Shown: positions 16,066-24,690, counted from the stretch's first letter. The stretch is DNA of 40,280 bases from UMGS755 sp045597205 (GCA_045597205.1 JAZODT010000075.1:1-40280); one strand, 5' to 3'. Translations and numbers: made by a program. The notes: generated by a model from the sequence alone, not told the origin.

Positions 16066-16110
16066 ATTATAGCATGTGCTTTTCCAAAAATTTGTCACAT
16101 CCTGACAGGA
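16066..16110 (-). promoter_or_regulatory. spoIIG promoter with long spacer and Spo0A-box-like site
   Basis: Minus strand TATAAT (16066-16071). The best -35 match GTGACA (16093-16098) is 21 bp away rather than 17. A TTTGTCACA (16091-16099, one mismatch to the Spo0A box) overlaps that -35 on the plus strand. A TGTCAGG core lies close by at 16102-16109. The B. subtilis spoIIG promoter likewise has an over-long spacer and Spo0A sites at the -35. Confidence 0.6.
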
Positions 16111-16183
16111 ATTTGAAAAAATTTCCAATTTTGTAAAAAAGAAATTTAACACTTAAATATTGCAAAAGATTTTTTATATTTCG

Positions 16184-16212
16184 TTGAAGTTTTTTTTAAC
16201 ATGTGATATACT
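16184..16212 (+). promoter_or_regulatory. Promoter of the flavodiiron gene
   Basis: TTGAAG (16184-16189), 17-bp spacer, TATACT (16207-16212). The SD agaggtgag lies just before the ATG at 16248. Confidence 0.7.
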
Positions 16213-16247
16213 AACAATAAACTTATAATTTTAAGAGGTGAGCGGAC

Positions 16248-18038
16248 ATGTTTATTACAAACGATATTCGTTATGTTGGTGTGAATGACCATCAGGTGGA
16301 TTTATTCGAAGGGCAATATGTGGTGCCGAATGGCATGTCTTATAATTCTTATGCTATTATGGATGAAAAAATTGCCATTATGGATACGGTGGATGCTGCC
16401 TTTACCCATGAATGGCTGGATAATATTCAAAATGTGTTGGAGGGAAAAAAGCCGGATTATTTGGTTGTACAACATATGGAGCCGGACCATTCAGCCAATA
16501 TTTTGAATTTCACAAAAAATTATCCTGAAGCTAAAATTGTTTCTTCCACTAAGGCTTTTGCCATGATGAAACAGTTTTTTGGTACCGATTTTGTGGAAAA
16601 TCAAATAGTTGTAGGGGAGGGGGACACCCTTTCGTTAGGTAAACATAATCTTGTTTTTGTAACAGCCCCCATGGTGCATTGGCCGGAGGTTATTGTGACC
16701 TATGACAGCACCGATAAAGTGCTGTTTTCGGCAGATGGTTTTGGTAAATTCGGTGCTTTAGATGTGGAAGAGCCATGGGCTTGCGAAGCCAGACGATATT
16801 ACATTGGCATTGTGGGAAAATATGGTGCACAGGTGCAGGCACTTCTTAAAAAAGCACAAACGTTAGAGATTGAAACAATTTGCCCCTTGCACGGACCTGT
16901 TTTAAAAGAAAATTTAGGGTATTATCTTGATTTATATAACACCTGGTCCAGCTATGAGCCGGAGGAAGAGGGCATTGTGATTGCTTATACCTCCGTTTAT
17001 GGCAACACCAAAAAAGCGGTTTTGCAGTTAGAAGAAAAATTAAAAGCCAACGGATGCCCCAAAGTTGTGGTGAACGATTTGGCTCGTTGTGATATGGCAG
17101 AAGCGGTTGAAGATGCGTTTCGCTATAGCAAGCTGGTGCTGGCTACCACCACATATAACGCGGACATTTTCCCCTTTATGCGGGAATTTATCCACCATTT
17201 AACAGAGCGGAATTTCCAAAACAGAACCGTTGCCTTTATCGAAAACGGCAGTTGGGCGCCAATGGCGGCAAAGGTGATGAAAGCCGGCCTTGCCAGCAGT
17301 AAAAATCTGACTTTTGCAGAAACAGAGGTTAAAATTTTCTCGGCTTTAAATGAAGATAGCAGTGCACAACTTTTTAAGCTTGCCGATGAACTTTGCAGAG
17401 ATTATTTGGCACAGCAGGATGCAACGGCGAATAAAAATGACCTGAGCGCTTTATTTAATATTGGGTATGGCTTATATGTCGTGACTTCTAATGATGGGAA
17501 AAAGGATAACGGTTTAATTGTGAACACCGTGACACAGGTCACCAATACACCCAACAAAATTGCCGTTGTGATTAATAAAGAAAACTATTCTCACCATGTG
17601 ATTCGACAGACGGGCAAAATGAACATTAACTGCCTTTCGGTGGATGCACCGTTTTCTGTTTTTGAAAAATTCGGATTCCAAAGCGGCAGAAATGTAGATA
17701 AATTTGCTGACTGTGAACCCATGCGTTCAGATAACGGATTGGTATTTTTACCCCGTCATATCAACTCGTTTATGTCTTTAAAAGTAGAGCAATATCTTGA
17801 TTTAGATACCCATGGCATGTTTATTTGTTCAGTGACAGAATCCCGCGTGATGTCTTCTGCTGAAACCATGACCTATAGTTATTATCACAGCCATGTTAAG
17901 CCCAAGCCGGAAACAGAGGGCAAAAAAGGATATGTTTGCAAAATTTGCGGGTATGTGTACGAAGGCGATACCCTGCCGGAGGATATTGTTTGCCCCTTGT
18001 GTAAACATGGTGCTGCGGATTTTGAAGAAATAAAGTAA
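16248..18038 (+). CDS. Multidomain flavodiiron protein: diiron-flavodoxin-flavin reductase-rubredoxin fusion
   Basis: Cytoplasmic O2 and/or NO reductase protecting an anaerobe. Four domains are visible. First, a metallo-beta-lactamase-like diiron domain with ligands in QHMEPDHS (His76, Glu78, Asp80, His81), His144, Asp163 and His215. Second, a flavodoxin domain from about residue 243 (TSVYGNTKKA). Third, a flavin-reductase-like split barrel, about 400-550 (FNIGYGLYVVTSNDGKKDNG). Fourth, a C-terminal rubredoxin with Cys564, 567, 582 and 585. The rubredoxin is of the short-spaced kind, with 14 residues between the CxxC pairs, as in rubrerythrin. The fusion could carry electrons from NAD(P)H through flavin and rubredoxin to the diiron site in one chain. 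All diiron ligands are intact. Confidence 0.93.
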   Translation: MFITNDIRYVGVNDHQVDLFEGQYVVPNGMSYNSYAIMDEKIAIMDTVDAAFTHEWLDNIQNVLEGKKPDYLVVQHMEPDHSANILNFTKNYPEAKIVSSTKAFAMMKQFFGTDFVENQIVVGEGDTLSLGKHNLVFVTAPMVHWPEVIVTYDSTDKVLFSADGFGKFGALDVEEPWACEARRYYIGIVGKYGAQVQALLKKAQTLEIETICPLHGPVLKENLGYYLDLYNTWSSYEPEEEGIVIAYTSVYGNTKKAVLQLEEKLKANGCPKVVVNDLARCDMAEAVEDAFRYSKLVLATTTYNADIFPFMREFIHHLTERNFQNRTVAFIENGSWAPMAAKVMKAGLASSKNLTFAETEVKIFSALNEDSSAQLFKLADELCRDYLAQQDATANKNDLSALFNIGYGLYVVTSNDGKKDNGLIVNTVTQVTNTPNKIAVVINKENYSHHVIRQTGKMNINCLSVDAPFSVFEKFGFQSGRNVDKFADCEPMRSDNGLVFLPRHINSFMSLKVEQYLDLDTHGMFICSVTESRVMSSAETMTYSYYHSHVKPKPETEGKKGYVCKICGYVYEGDTLPEDIVCPLCKHGAADFEEIK

Positions 18039-18078
18039 AAAAATAACGGGTTGTCATTGTGACAACCCGTTATTTTTT
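18038..18078. terminator. Bidirectional terminator between flavodiiron and pnuC genes
   Basis: A perfect 19-bp inverted repeat (18038-18056 with 18060-18078), 3-base loop, and A and T runs. It overlaps the 3' end of the pnuC coding region. Confidence 0.9.
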
Positions 18079-18764
18079 TGTTGACGTTTTTCCATGGAAA
18101 GCCAGGCAAAAAACCCATAAAGGTCATTAATAAGAAACACAAGAAAACATACTGCAACAGGTATGTAAGCCATGTTTGCCATGCTAGCCAAAACCCACAG
18201 AACAATTAATACTAAATCGTTAGCGGCATATCCCAAAGCAAAGTAAGGGGTGCGCTTAGCCGAAAGATAAACGGCAATAAAACTGGTGGCAATGGAAATG
18301 GTGCTGGGAATCAGGTTTGCCGTGTGAAATGCCTTTAAAATATAATAAAATAAAACAGTACCCAAGAGAGTGATTATCATCATAATGGCAAGGTCTTTTT
18401 TTTGAAGCTTGCCCACAGAGACCTCTTTTTTGTTGCCTTTATAGGGGTTTTTATACCAGGCCAAAAAGCAAATGACAGACATAGGTAAAGACATGCCCAA
18501 ATAGGTAATCATTTCACCATAATAGGCAAAAGAATAAGAAATAACCCCATAAATGATGCAAAAAATAATCATTAAAAGGGGCCCTGCCGGGTTTCCCTTG
18601 GCACAAAAAATCAAGGAGGTGACACCCACCAAAGAGGCTAAAAGCGTTATGTAATTACTGCGGTCAAACAAGATAAAGGAAAGTGCAATTAAAAACACAG
18701 AAACACACCATAAGACACGTTCCCATATTGTAAAATAGCGGATAAATGACGAAAGTTTTTGCAT
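18054..18764 (-). CDS. pnuC: PnuC-family vitamin/nucleoside transporter
   Basis: Facilitates uptake of nicotinamide riboside; relatives carry thiamine (PnuT) or riboflavin (PnuX). The preferred start is the ATG at 18764, right after ggaggt, giving 236 residues. About seven hydrophobic segments are seen, with the family's WERVLW near the start and the late NDLYGFFAW block. GNPAGPLLMI and YAANDLVLIVLWV are also typical. It stands alone with no kinase or NAD gene beside it. A long structured leader precedes it (see 18781-18870), suggesting riboswitch control. The vitamin specificity is not certain. Confidence 0.88.
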   Translation of the reverse strand: MQKLSSFIRYFTIWERVLWCVSVFLIALSFILFDRSNYITLLASLVGVTSLIFCAKGNPAGPLLMIIFCIIYGVISYSFAYYGEMITYLGMSLPMSVICFLAWYKNPYKGNKKEVSVGKLQKKDLAIMMIITLLGTVLFYYILKAFHTANLIPSTISIATSFIAVYLSAKRTPYFALGYAANDLVLIVLWVLASMANMAYIPVAVCFLVFLINDLYGFFAWLSMEKRQQKNNGLSQ

Positions 18765-18780
18765 AAATACCTCCAAAAAA

Positions 18781-18870
18781 ATATGCACCCGAAAACACAA
18801 CTTCAAAGACCTAACGCTGTGTTACGAATGCAAATGCATTATTCTACCCGGTGGCAGTATTCTCAATTTT
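18781..18870 (-). ncRNA. Structured pnuC leader, candidate riboswitch
   Basis: Between the start site and the SD, the minus strand can fold into nested stems. These are AACACA/TGTGTT, an AATGC/GCATT hairpin, and an outer pairing of TGCCACC with a later GGGTGCA that closes the domain just before the ggaggt SD. This layout suits translational control. A second NAD+ riboswitch class is known upstream of pnuC, but I cannot match its consensus by eye. TPP and FMN aptamers are not present. Confidence 0.4.
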
Positions 18871-18877
18871 TTTATTT

Positions 18878-18906
18878 ATTGTATCATAGATATTTGTGAA
18901 AATCAA
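18878..18906 (-). promoter_or_regulatory. pnuC promoter
   Basis: Minus strand TTGATT (18901-18906), 17-bp spacer, TACAAT (18878-18883), giving a leader of roughly 105 bases. Confidence 0.7.
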
Positions 18907-18910
18907 TATT

Positions 18911-18953
18911 TTTAAAGAAAAAAGAGGGGTCGTAGCAAAAGGCTACAGCCCCT
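18911..18953 (-). terminator. Terminator of the alpha/beta hydrolase gene
   Basis: Minus strand 12-bp stem (18942-18953 with 18925-18936, two mismatches), short loop, then a T-rich run (18911-18924). Confidence 0.8.
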
Positions 18954-18959
18954 TTGTCC

Positions 18960-19934
18960 TTATTCTAGTGCATCATAATTTTCCCAAAATTCTTTAACTG
19001 CTTTTTCGTATCCAGCCTGATCCACCACATAGCTTAATGCGTGGGTGGCGCCGGGCACAACAAACAGTTGTTTAGGTCCGTTGCAGGCTTTATAATTTTC
19101 ATATGTCATTTCTATAGGCACAAAAGTATCATCCGTTCCATGGATAAACAAAACCGGCACATCACATTCCTTCAAAGCATCTAAGGTGGTGTAATCTTTT
19201 GAGCCTACCTGAATTTTCTTTTTACACATATCATCAATTATTTTTTGGTAGGGATTGTAGGAGAGGTAAGTATTTTCTTCTACAACATGCTTCCAAATGG
19301 CATGGGCAGAGGTGAATCCGCAGTCTGCCATAATGCCTCGCACATTGCCGGGCAGTTCAAAACCGCCTGTCATTAAAACCGTTGAAGCCCCCATAGAAAT
19401 ACCGGCAAGATAGATGGGCAGGCTGTCTTCGGTGCGTTCATTCACCCAATGAATCCAGTCTAAACAATCATAACGTTCAATCATGCCAAAACCCATATAA
19501 GCGCCGCCGCTTTCACCTTGCCCTCTTTGTTCGGCATATAACACACTGCAACCGCTATCGTGCCAAAAATCAGCAATGCCGGCAAAATCGTGATCCCACG
19601 AAGAGCGCCAGCCGTGCATGGCAATGATCACACGGGTGTTGCCCTCTTTGTGATACCAGTGCCCCACCAGTTTTTCGCCGTCTTTTGCCGTGATTTCCAC
19701 CGTTTCCATATCACTATTTTTTAATTTATCTGACAGCGTTTGTAAGGTTTCTGTTAAATTTTCAGGTACAACATTTTCGTCAGGTGTTTTGGCTAATTTT
19801 TGTTTTGGCCGTTCTCTGTTTAAAGCTGAATCCACCACAAATTTACTGATTTTATGAGAAACAAAAGCAGCCACAGCGGTAGTGGCAGCTACAAAACCAG
19901 TGCTAAGTAATACCCATTTTGCCGTTTTTTTCAT
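18960..19934 (-). CDS. Alpha/beta hydrolase, membrane-anchored or exported
   Basis: Serine hydrolase of the YqkD/BAAT-like group; the substrate is unknown. The 324-residue protein has a basic start and a hydrophobic segment at residues 8-27, probably an uncleaved anchor or signal. The hydrolase core follows: oxyanion MHGWRSSWDHD near residues 106-116, nucleophile elbow GISMGAS (Ser180), acid in HGTDDTFVP (Asp268) and His297 in GATHALSY. The triad is complete. SD aaaggag precedes the ATG. It has its own terminator; the AT-rich region upstream (19935-20060) offers several overlapping TATAAT-like boxes but no single clear promoter. Confidence 0.85.
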   Translation of the reverse strand: MKKTAKWVLLSTGFVAATTAVAAFVSHKISKFVVDSALNRERPKQKLAKTPDENVVPENLTETLQTLSDKLKNSDMETVEITAKDGEKLVGHWYHKEGNTRVIIAMHGWRSSWDHDFAGIADFWHDSGCSVLYAEQRGQGESGGAYMGFGMIERYDCLDWIHWVNERTEDSLPIYLAGISMGASTVLMTGGFELPGNVRGIMADCGFTSAHAIWKHVVEENTYLSYNPYQKIIDDMCKKKIQVGSKDYTTLDALKECDVPVLFIHGTDDTFVPIEMTYENYKACNGPKQLFVVPGATHALSYVVDQAGYEKAVKEFWENYDALE

Positions 19935-20063
19935 AATTACATCTCCTTTTTTCCATAATTTTCTTATTATTGTATGTAATAATGACCATTATATGCAAAT
20001 TATATTATAACAAAACTAAAAACAAAATGGATTAATAAATCGTAAAAATATTGTGAATAATGA

Positions 20064-20144
20064 ATAAAAAAAGAAGCCTTTATGCGAAACCGACGCCAAT
20101 CAATATCATTTGTTTGGGCGGTCGATTCGTCGGCTTCGTTTTTA
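20064..20144. terminator. Long imperfect hairpin after the tautomerase gene
   Basis: Outer arms gaagcc (20073-20078) and ggcttc (20132-20137) enclose a second imperfect GC-rich pairing. A T-run follows on the minus strand (20064-20072) and a shorter one on the plus strand. It ends the hslO-trk-tautomerase operon. Confidence 0.65.
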
Positions 20145-20160
20145 TCCATATTATTGTTAC

Positions 20161-20391
20161 CTATTCCGGTTTATACTCCGGTTTTTTATACAAATGCTTT
20201 TCATCCTTCATAATTTCGGGATAAAACACCTTTTCGCCCCATTCCTTGGGGTCATAGTCATAAATTGAAACGCTCACGTGTTCATCAGTACAGCCTAAAA
20301 CACTTTTTAACGCTTCGCTTAAAGCTTTTGTAACGGCTTGTTTTTGTTCTTCTGTTCGTCCTTGATACATCTTTAAAGTGATATGTGGCAT
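20161..20391 (-). CDS. 4-oxalocrotonate tautomerase family protein
   Basis: A 76-residue tautomerase-superfamily protein. After removal of Met, Pro becomes residue 1 (MPHITLKMYQGRTEEQKQ), the catalytic base of the family. It is slightly longer than the usual 60-70 residues owing to a polar tail ending KKPEYKPE. The usual Arg pair of 4-OT is not obvious, so the substrate may differ. SD aaaggag. It lies 24 bases after trkH and is probably its co-transcribed last gene, an association with no evident functional logic. Confidence 0.85.
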   Translation of the reverse strand: MPHITLKMYQGRTEEQKQAVTKALSEALKSVLGCTDEHVSVSIYDYDPKEWGEKVFYPEIMKDEKHLYKKPEYKPE

Positions 20392-20415
20392 GATTTTCTT
20401 TCTCCTTTTATTTGT

Positions 20416-21861
20416 TTAACGACGCCTCCATGTAGAGGGCGCTAATAATACAACCATGGGTAATAATTCTAAACGACCTGCCAGCATATCAAAAGACAGA
20501 ATCAATTTAGAAAAAGCCGAGAAACCAGAGAAGTTACAAACCGGACCGACGGCATCTAATCCCGGGCCAACGTTGTTTAAACAGGTAGCAACAGCCGAGA
20601 AATTAGTTGTATAAGAAAAAGTATCTAGCCCCAATAATAACTGAGATGCAATAAACACAAAAACATAAATGCACATATAGGACATCACGCTGCCAACCAC
20701 CCGTTCATCCAGCACTTTGCCGCCCAAACGGACAGGGGTAACAGAACGGGGCCGTAATTGGTGGCGCATTTCGCAAAAGGCAGATTTTAATAAAATTATC
20801 ACGCGGGAGATTTTAATACCGCCGCCGGTAGAGCCGGCACAGGCACCCATAAACAGCAAAATCATTAAAATAGTTTGGGATAGCACCGGCCACTGTTCAT
20901 AGTTTGCCGTGATGAAGCCGGTTGTGGTGATAATGGATACTACCTGGAAGGAAGCATAGCGCAAAGCTTCCCAAAAATTTTGATATTGGGGCATAATATT
21001 AATACCAATCAAAAGCATGGCAACAATAACAATGGCAAAATACCAATGCAATTCTTCATCCTTTAAAACCTGCAGCATGTTGCGCGTTAACAGCAAATAG
21101 AACAATGAAAAGTTAATGCCGAAAAGTGCCATAAAAATAGTGATAATTACATCAATAGACACGCTGTTATAAGCGGCAACGCTGGCGTTTTTAATGCCAA
21201 AGCCACCCGTGCCGGCAGTGGAAAAAGCATGGAGTAAGCTATCATAAAAAGGCATGCCGGCAATCATAAGGCAAATAACCTCTATGGCGGTCATCACAAT
21301 ATAAATTCCATACAGAATCCGTGCCGTTCCGCGCATGCGTGCCACTAATTTTCCTGCTTGCGGCCCGGGCACCTCGGCACGCATAATGTGAATAGACTGG
21401 CTCACATGTGCTTTTGGCAGAATTGCCATAACAAAAACGAGCACGCCCATACCGCCTATCCAATGGGTGAAACTACGCCAAAACAAAGCACTATAAGACA
21501 AGGATTCCACATCGTTTAAAATGCTGGCACCTGTTGTGGTAAAGCCGGAAACAGTTTCAAAAAAGGCATCCATAAAAGAAGGGATTTCGCCGCTTAAATA
21601 AAAGGGAATGGCGCCAAACAGAGAAGTGAGCAACCAAACACCGGCCACAATAACAAAACCTTCTTTTGCATAAATTTCTTTATGTTCCGGTTTTTTAAAT
21701 ACGCATATACTACCTAATAACAGTTGCAGCATTACCGCTATAACAAACCCAAAGCTGGTACGTTCTCGTAAAACCAAGGCGATGATCATGGGCAGACACA
21801 TAAGACAACCCATAATAATCAAAATACGACCAAGTAAATAGGCCACCATTTTATAATTCAT
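20416..21861 (-). CDS. trkH: Potassium uptake membrane subunit TrkH/KtrB
   Basis: K+-translocating subunit with four repeated M1-P-M2 units. Selectivity-filter-like loops are seen in SGFTTTGAS, in STAGTGGFG, in TTTGF, and in the late CLNNVGPGL. Length 481 aa is typical of TrkH. It ends LAPSTWRRR, a common TrkH terminus. It pairs with the TrkA protein encoded 37 bases upstream, which gates it in response to nucleotides. SD ggagg lies 12 bases before the ATG. Confidence 0.95.
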   Translation of the reverse strand: MNYKMVAYLLGRILIIMGCLMCLPMIIALVLRERTSFGFVIAVMLQLLLGSICVFKKPEHKEIYAKEGFVIVAGVWLLTSLFGAIPFYLSGEIPSFMDAFFETVSGFTTTGASILNDVESLSYSALFWRSFTHWIGGMGVLVFVMAILPKAHVSQSIHIMRAEVPGPQAGKLVARMRGTARILYGIYIVMTAIEVICLMIAGMPFYDSLLHAFSTAGTGGFGIKNASVAAYNSVSIDVIITIFMALFGINFSLFYLLLTRNMLQVLKDEELHWYFAIVIVAMLLIGINIMPQYQNFWEALRYASFQVVSIITTTGFITANYEQWPVLSQTILMILLFMGACAGSTGGGIKISRVIILLKSAFCEMRHQLRPRSVTPVRLGGKVLDERVVGSVMSYMCIYVFVFIASQLLLGLDTFSYTTNFSAVATCLNNVGPGLDAVGPVCNFSGFSAFSKLILSFDMLAGRLELLPMVVLLAPSTWRRR

Positions 21862-21898
21862 TTTGTTTCAATGCCTCCAAAGGAATTTGTTCCTTATC

Positions 21899-23254
21899 TT
21901 AAATAAAAATATCTTCTAAATTTCTGATAAACTCGTTGTTGGTTACAACAATGACACTGTCGCCGGCTTCTAAGTGATCATCACCGCTGGGGATAATGAC
22001 ACGGCCATGGCGAATGATACTGGCAACCAAAATTCCCTTTTTGGTTTGCAAATTTTTAATGGGAACATCAGTATAGTTTGTTTTGGCAGGGATGGAAAAT
22101 TCCAGTGCTTCTGCCTGATTATTAACAATTTTATACAGAGTTTTTATATTAGATTCACCAGATACCTGCATAGAACGCACATAGCGGACAATGCGGTTAG
22201 CAGTGATTTCCTTGGGGGAAACAAAACTGTCGAGCCCTACGCTTTCTACCATATCCACAAAGGAAATACGGTCAATCTTAGTAATGACCTTATCTACACC
22301 TAAAGACTGTGCAAAAAGAGAAACGATAATGTTTTCTTCGTCAATGCCGGTTAAAACCACGCAAGCATCAGAAGACTCAAGACCTTCTTCTTGAAGCGTA
22401 GAACGGTCAGTACCATCGCCACAGATAACAGTTGCACGAGGCAAGGTTTCAGAAAGCTCAAAACAACGGTCTTCGTTTTGTTCAATAATTTTAATATCCA
22501 CACCTGTGTCTGCCATGTGTCGTGCCAAATAATAAGCAATTTTTCCGCCACCAATAATGAGCACGTGTTTCGATTTGTCTTTAAACATGCCAATAGCTTT
22601 AAAAAAAGAAGCCAAAGCTGCATGAGAACCGGTGATATGAATTTTGTCGCCGGCGGCTAACACAAAATTACCGTCCGGAATAATAACTTGCTCATCCCGC
22701 TGAACAGCACAAATTAATATTTTTTCTTTACAAACCTTATAAAGTTCAGATAAACGACGACCGGCCAAATGACCATTTTCCGGCAAACGAATTTCTGCCA
22801 GTTCTACGCGGCCTTTTGAAAAACAATCCAGTTTAATCGCAGCGGGAAAACGAAGAATGCGGGAGATTTCTCTGGCGGCTTCCAACTCAGGATTAACCAC
22901 CATACTCAGCCCCAATTCTTCACGGATGAATACAAGTTGTTGAGCATATTCCGGATTGCGCACCCGGGCAATAGTATGCTTTGTGCCGATTTTTTTTGCC
23001 ATTAAACAACTTAAAATGTTCACTTCATCAGAACTGGTGGCAGCAATGAGCAAATCAGCTTTTGCAGCGCCCGCCTCAAACAGTGTGTTGTAATTGGCAC
23101 CGTTACCACTCACGGCCATAACATCATAAGAATTCATTACGTGTTCTACCACTTTTTGGTCATTGTCAATAACGGTAACATCATAACCTTCCATTGCTAA
23201 ATATTCTGTTAATGTCATGCCAACTTTGCCATCGCCGACGATAATAATTTTCAT
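21899..23254 (-). CDS. trkA: Trk system regulatory subunit TrkA (double RCK)
   Basis: Cytoplasmic NAD(H)/ATP-binding ring protein that gates TrkH. The 451 residues form two tandem units, each with a Rossmann RCK_N and an RCK_C domain. The first nucleotide-binding glycines are in IIVGDGKVGMTL (residues 4-15), the second in IIGGGKIAYYLA near residue 230. Acidic residues closing the first fold (VIDND) and the second (IIEQNEDR) are present. SD aggaggt. It is the second gene after hslO, with a 28-base gap. Confidence 0.95.
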   Translation of the reverse strand: MKIIIVGDGKVGMTLTEYLAMEGYDVTVIDNDQKVVEHVMNSYDVMAVSGNGANYNTLFEAGAAKADLLIAATSSDEVNILSCLMAKKIGTKHTIARVRNPEYAQQLVFIREELGLSMVVNPELEAAREISRILRFPAAIKLDCFSKGRVELAEIRLPENGHLAGRRLSELYKVCKEKILICAVQRDEQVIIPDGNFVLAAGDKIHITGSHAALASFFKAIGMFKDKSKHVLIIGGGKIAYYLARHMADTGVDIKIIEQNEDRCFELSETLPRATVICGDGTDRSTLQEEGLESSDACVVLTGIDEENIIVSLFAQSLGVDKVITKIDRISFVDMVESVGLDSFVSPKEITANRIVRYVRSMQVSGESNIKTLYKIVNNQAEALEFSIPAKTNYTDVPIKNLQTKKGILVASIIRHGRVIIPSGDDHLEAGDSVIVVTNNEFIRNLEDIFI

Positions 23255-23282
23255 TTTATATTACCTCCTGCACTGTTGCGCG

Positions 23283-24158
23283 TTATTGTTTGGCAGACTC
23301 ATAAAGAGCTGTCAAATCATCTTTGTTTAAACGATAAACCTTAGGGCAGAACTGGCAGGTCACTTCGGCGCCACCGTCTTTTTCAATCATATCTAAAAGT
23401 TCATCAGCCCCCATGCTGATGAGTGCGCGGGAGATTTTTTCCTGACTGCAATCGCAGCGATATTCATAATTTGCACCATCTAAATATTTAATGTCAAAGC
23501 CTTTTGCAATGGCTTCGATAATCTGTTCGGGGGTTTTGTCTTCTTCTAATAAAGTCGTTACCGGCGCTAATGCACGCAGGTTATCTTCTAATTGAGTAGC
23601 AATGCTATCGGAAGCACCAGGCATTAATTGCACAATAAATCCGCCGGCTTGTTTGACAGATAAATCAGTGTCCACCAAAACACCCAAAGCAATGGCAGTA
23701 GGCGTTTGCTCCGATTTGGCATAATAATAGGTAAAATCTTCACCGATTTCGCCGGTTACCAAAGGCACACGACCCACATAAGGATCTTTTAAACCCAAAT
23801 CGCGGGAAATAGCCAAAGAACCTCTTCCCACAGCACCGCCCACATCTAACTTACCTTTTTTAAGGGGAATATCTACCAAGGGCTCATAAGCATAGCCTTT
23901 CACCATGCCCGCCCCATCGGCTGCGGTAACCATCCCTTTAATGGGGCCGTCGCTTTTAATATAAACCGTCATGTTATCTGTTGATTCCTTTAAAAGGGAA
24001 CCCATGAGGGCTGTAATTGTTAAGGTTCTGCCCAGTGCCGCCGTTACCACAGGGGAGGTGTGATGAATGCGTTGGGCGGTATTCACAATATCACGGCTGT
24101 TTATAAAACAGATGCGGATGTTTCCCTCTACATCAATGGCTTTTGTAATGTTTCCCAT
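23283..24158 (-). CDS. hslO: Redox-regulated chaperone Hsp33
   Basis: Holdase activated by oxidation when its zinc is released. The preferred start is the ATG at 24158 (MGNITKAIDVEGNIR), about 8 bases from aaggaag; upstream in-frame ATGs lie in the promoter. It is 291 residues long. The N-terminal domain includes TITALMGSLLK and GPIKGMVTAADG. The C-terminal redox switch has CDC (near residue 236) and CQFC (near residue 270), the four Zn-binding Cys. First gene of the hslO-trkA-trkH-tautomerase operon, which joins oxidative-stress and potassium functions. Confidence 0.94.
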   Translation of the reverse strand: MGNITKAIDVEGNIRICFINSRDIVNTAQRIHHTSPVVTAALGRTLTITALMGSLLKESTDNMTVYIKSDGPIKGMVTAADGAGMVKGYAYEPLVDIPLKKGKLDVGGAVGRGSLAISRDLGLKDPYVGRVPLVTGEIGEDFTYYYAKSEQTPTAIALGVLVDTDLSVKQAGGFIVQLMPGASDSIATQLEDNLRALAPVTTLLEEDKTPEQIIEAIAKGFDIKYLDGANYEYRCDCSQEKISRALISMGADELLDMIEKDGGAEVTCQFCPKVYRLNKDDLTALYESAKQ

Positions 24159-24192
24159 AATCATCTTCCTTATAAGTAATTTTTCCATGTAC

Positions 24193-24222
24193 ATTATATT
24201 GCATTTTGCTGTTAAATGCAAT
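24193..24222 (-). promoter_or_regulatory. hslO-trk promoter with embedded inverted repeat
   Basis: Minus strand TTGCAT (24216-24221), 17-bp spacer, TATAAT (24193-24198). A perfect 9-bp inverted repeat (24198-24206 with 24214-24222, 7-base centre) spans the spacer and -35, a good position for a repressor. Confidence 0.65.
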
Positions 24223-24304
24223 CCTTAACTTAAAAAATCTTTAAAAAACGGGATAATAACAGTGCTTTGGGCAAAATAAGAGAGAAATATGCAAATCATT
24301 CCTC

Positions 24305-24333
24305 TTGACAGGGGCATAAAGAGTGAGTATAAT
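24305..24333 (+). promoter_or_regulatory. Perfect sigma-A promoter of the tmRNA gene
   Basis: TTGACA (24305-24310), 17-bp spacer, TATAAT (24328-24333), placing the start within a few bases of the mature 5' end. Confidence 0.9.
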
Positions 24334-24343
24334 AAATATACAC

Positions 24344-24688
24344 GGGGACGCAACGGTTTCGACGGGGATGACAAAGGCCTGGGAGCGAGTAGCGGTGCGG
24401 TGCCGCTATAAAAATCGCAATTTTAAATTTAAACGCTAACACTGAATTAGCTGCTGCCTAATTAAAGGCAGCTGTCCTGCCTTGAAGGACTGCGGTCAGG
24501 GATAGGGCATCATTTAGCAGTGAACATGCGCCGGTAAAGCTTTGAACCGGCCAGGTATAATGAAGCTACCGAAGCGGTCAGCTTGCTTGTGAGCTTGCCG
24601 CCGGGGGAATCCTGATCACAAGCTGCACTCGGAGAGCCCAGGTTGGCGACATTTTCGGACAGGAGTTCGATTCTCCTCGTCTCCACCA
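24344..24688 (+). ncRNA. ssrA: tmRNA (ssrA)
   Basis: One-piece transfer-messenger RNA for ribosome rescue. The 5' end carries the hallmark GGGGACGCAACGGTTTCGAC. Its first seven bases pair with CGTCTCC at 24678-24684, followed by discriminator A and an encoded CCA (24686-24688). The T-arm GGAGTTCGATTCTCC precedes. The tag frame appears to resume at GCA (24417) and end at TAA (24459-24461), giving AILNLNANTELAAA by my reading. The ANTELAAA end is secure; the resume codon is inferred. Pseudoknot-rich sequence fills the rest. Partner smpB is at 6359-6808. Confidence 0.97.
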
Positions 24689-24690
24689 AG

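Noticed and set aside
18765..18870. TPP riboswitch before pnuC
   Set aside because: TGAGAATAC and ATAATGC resemble TPP fragments, but the 5' strands of P1/P2 and the intact ACCTGATCTGGATAATGCC core are missing.
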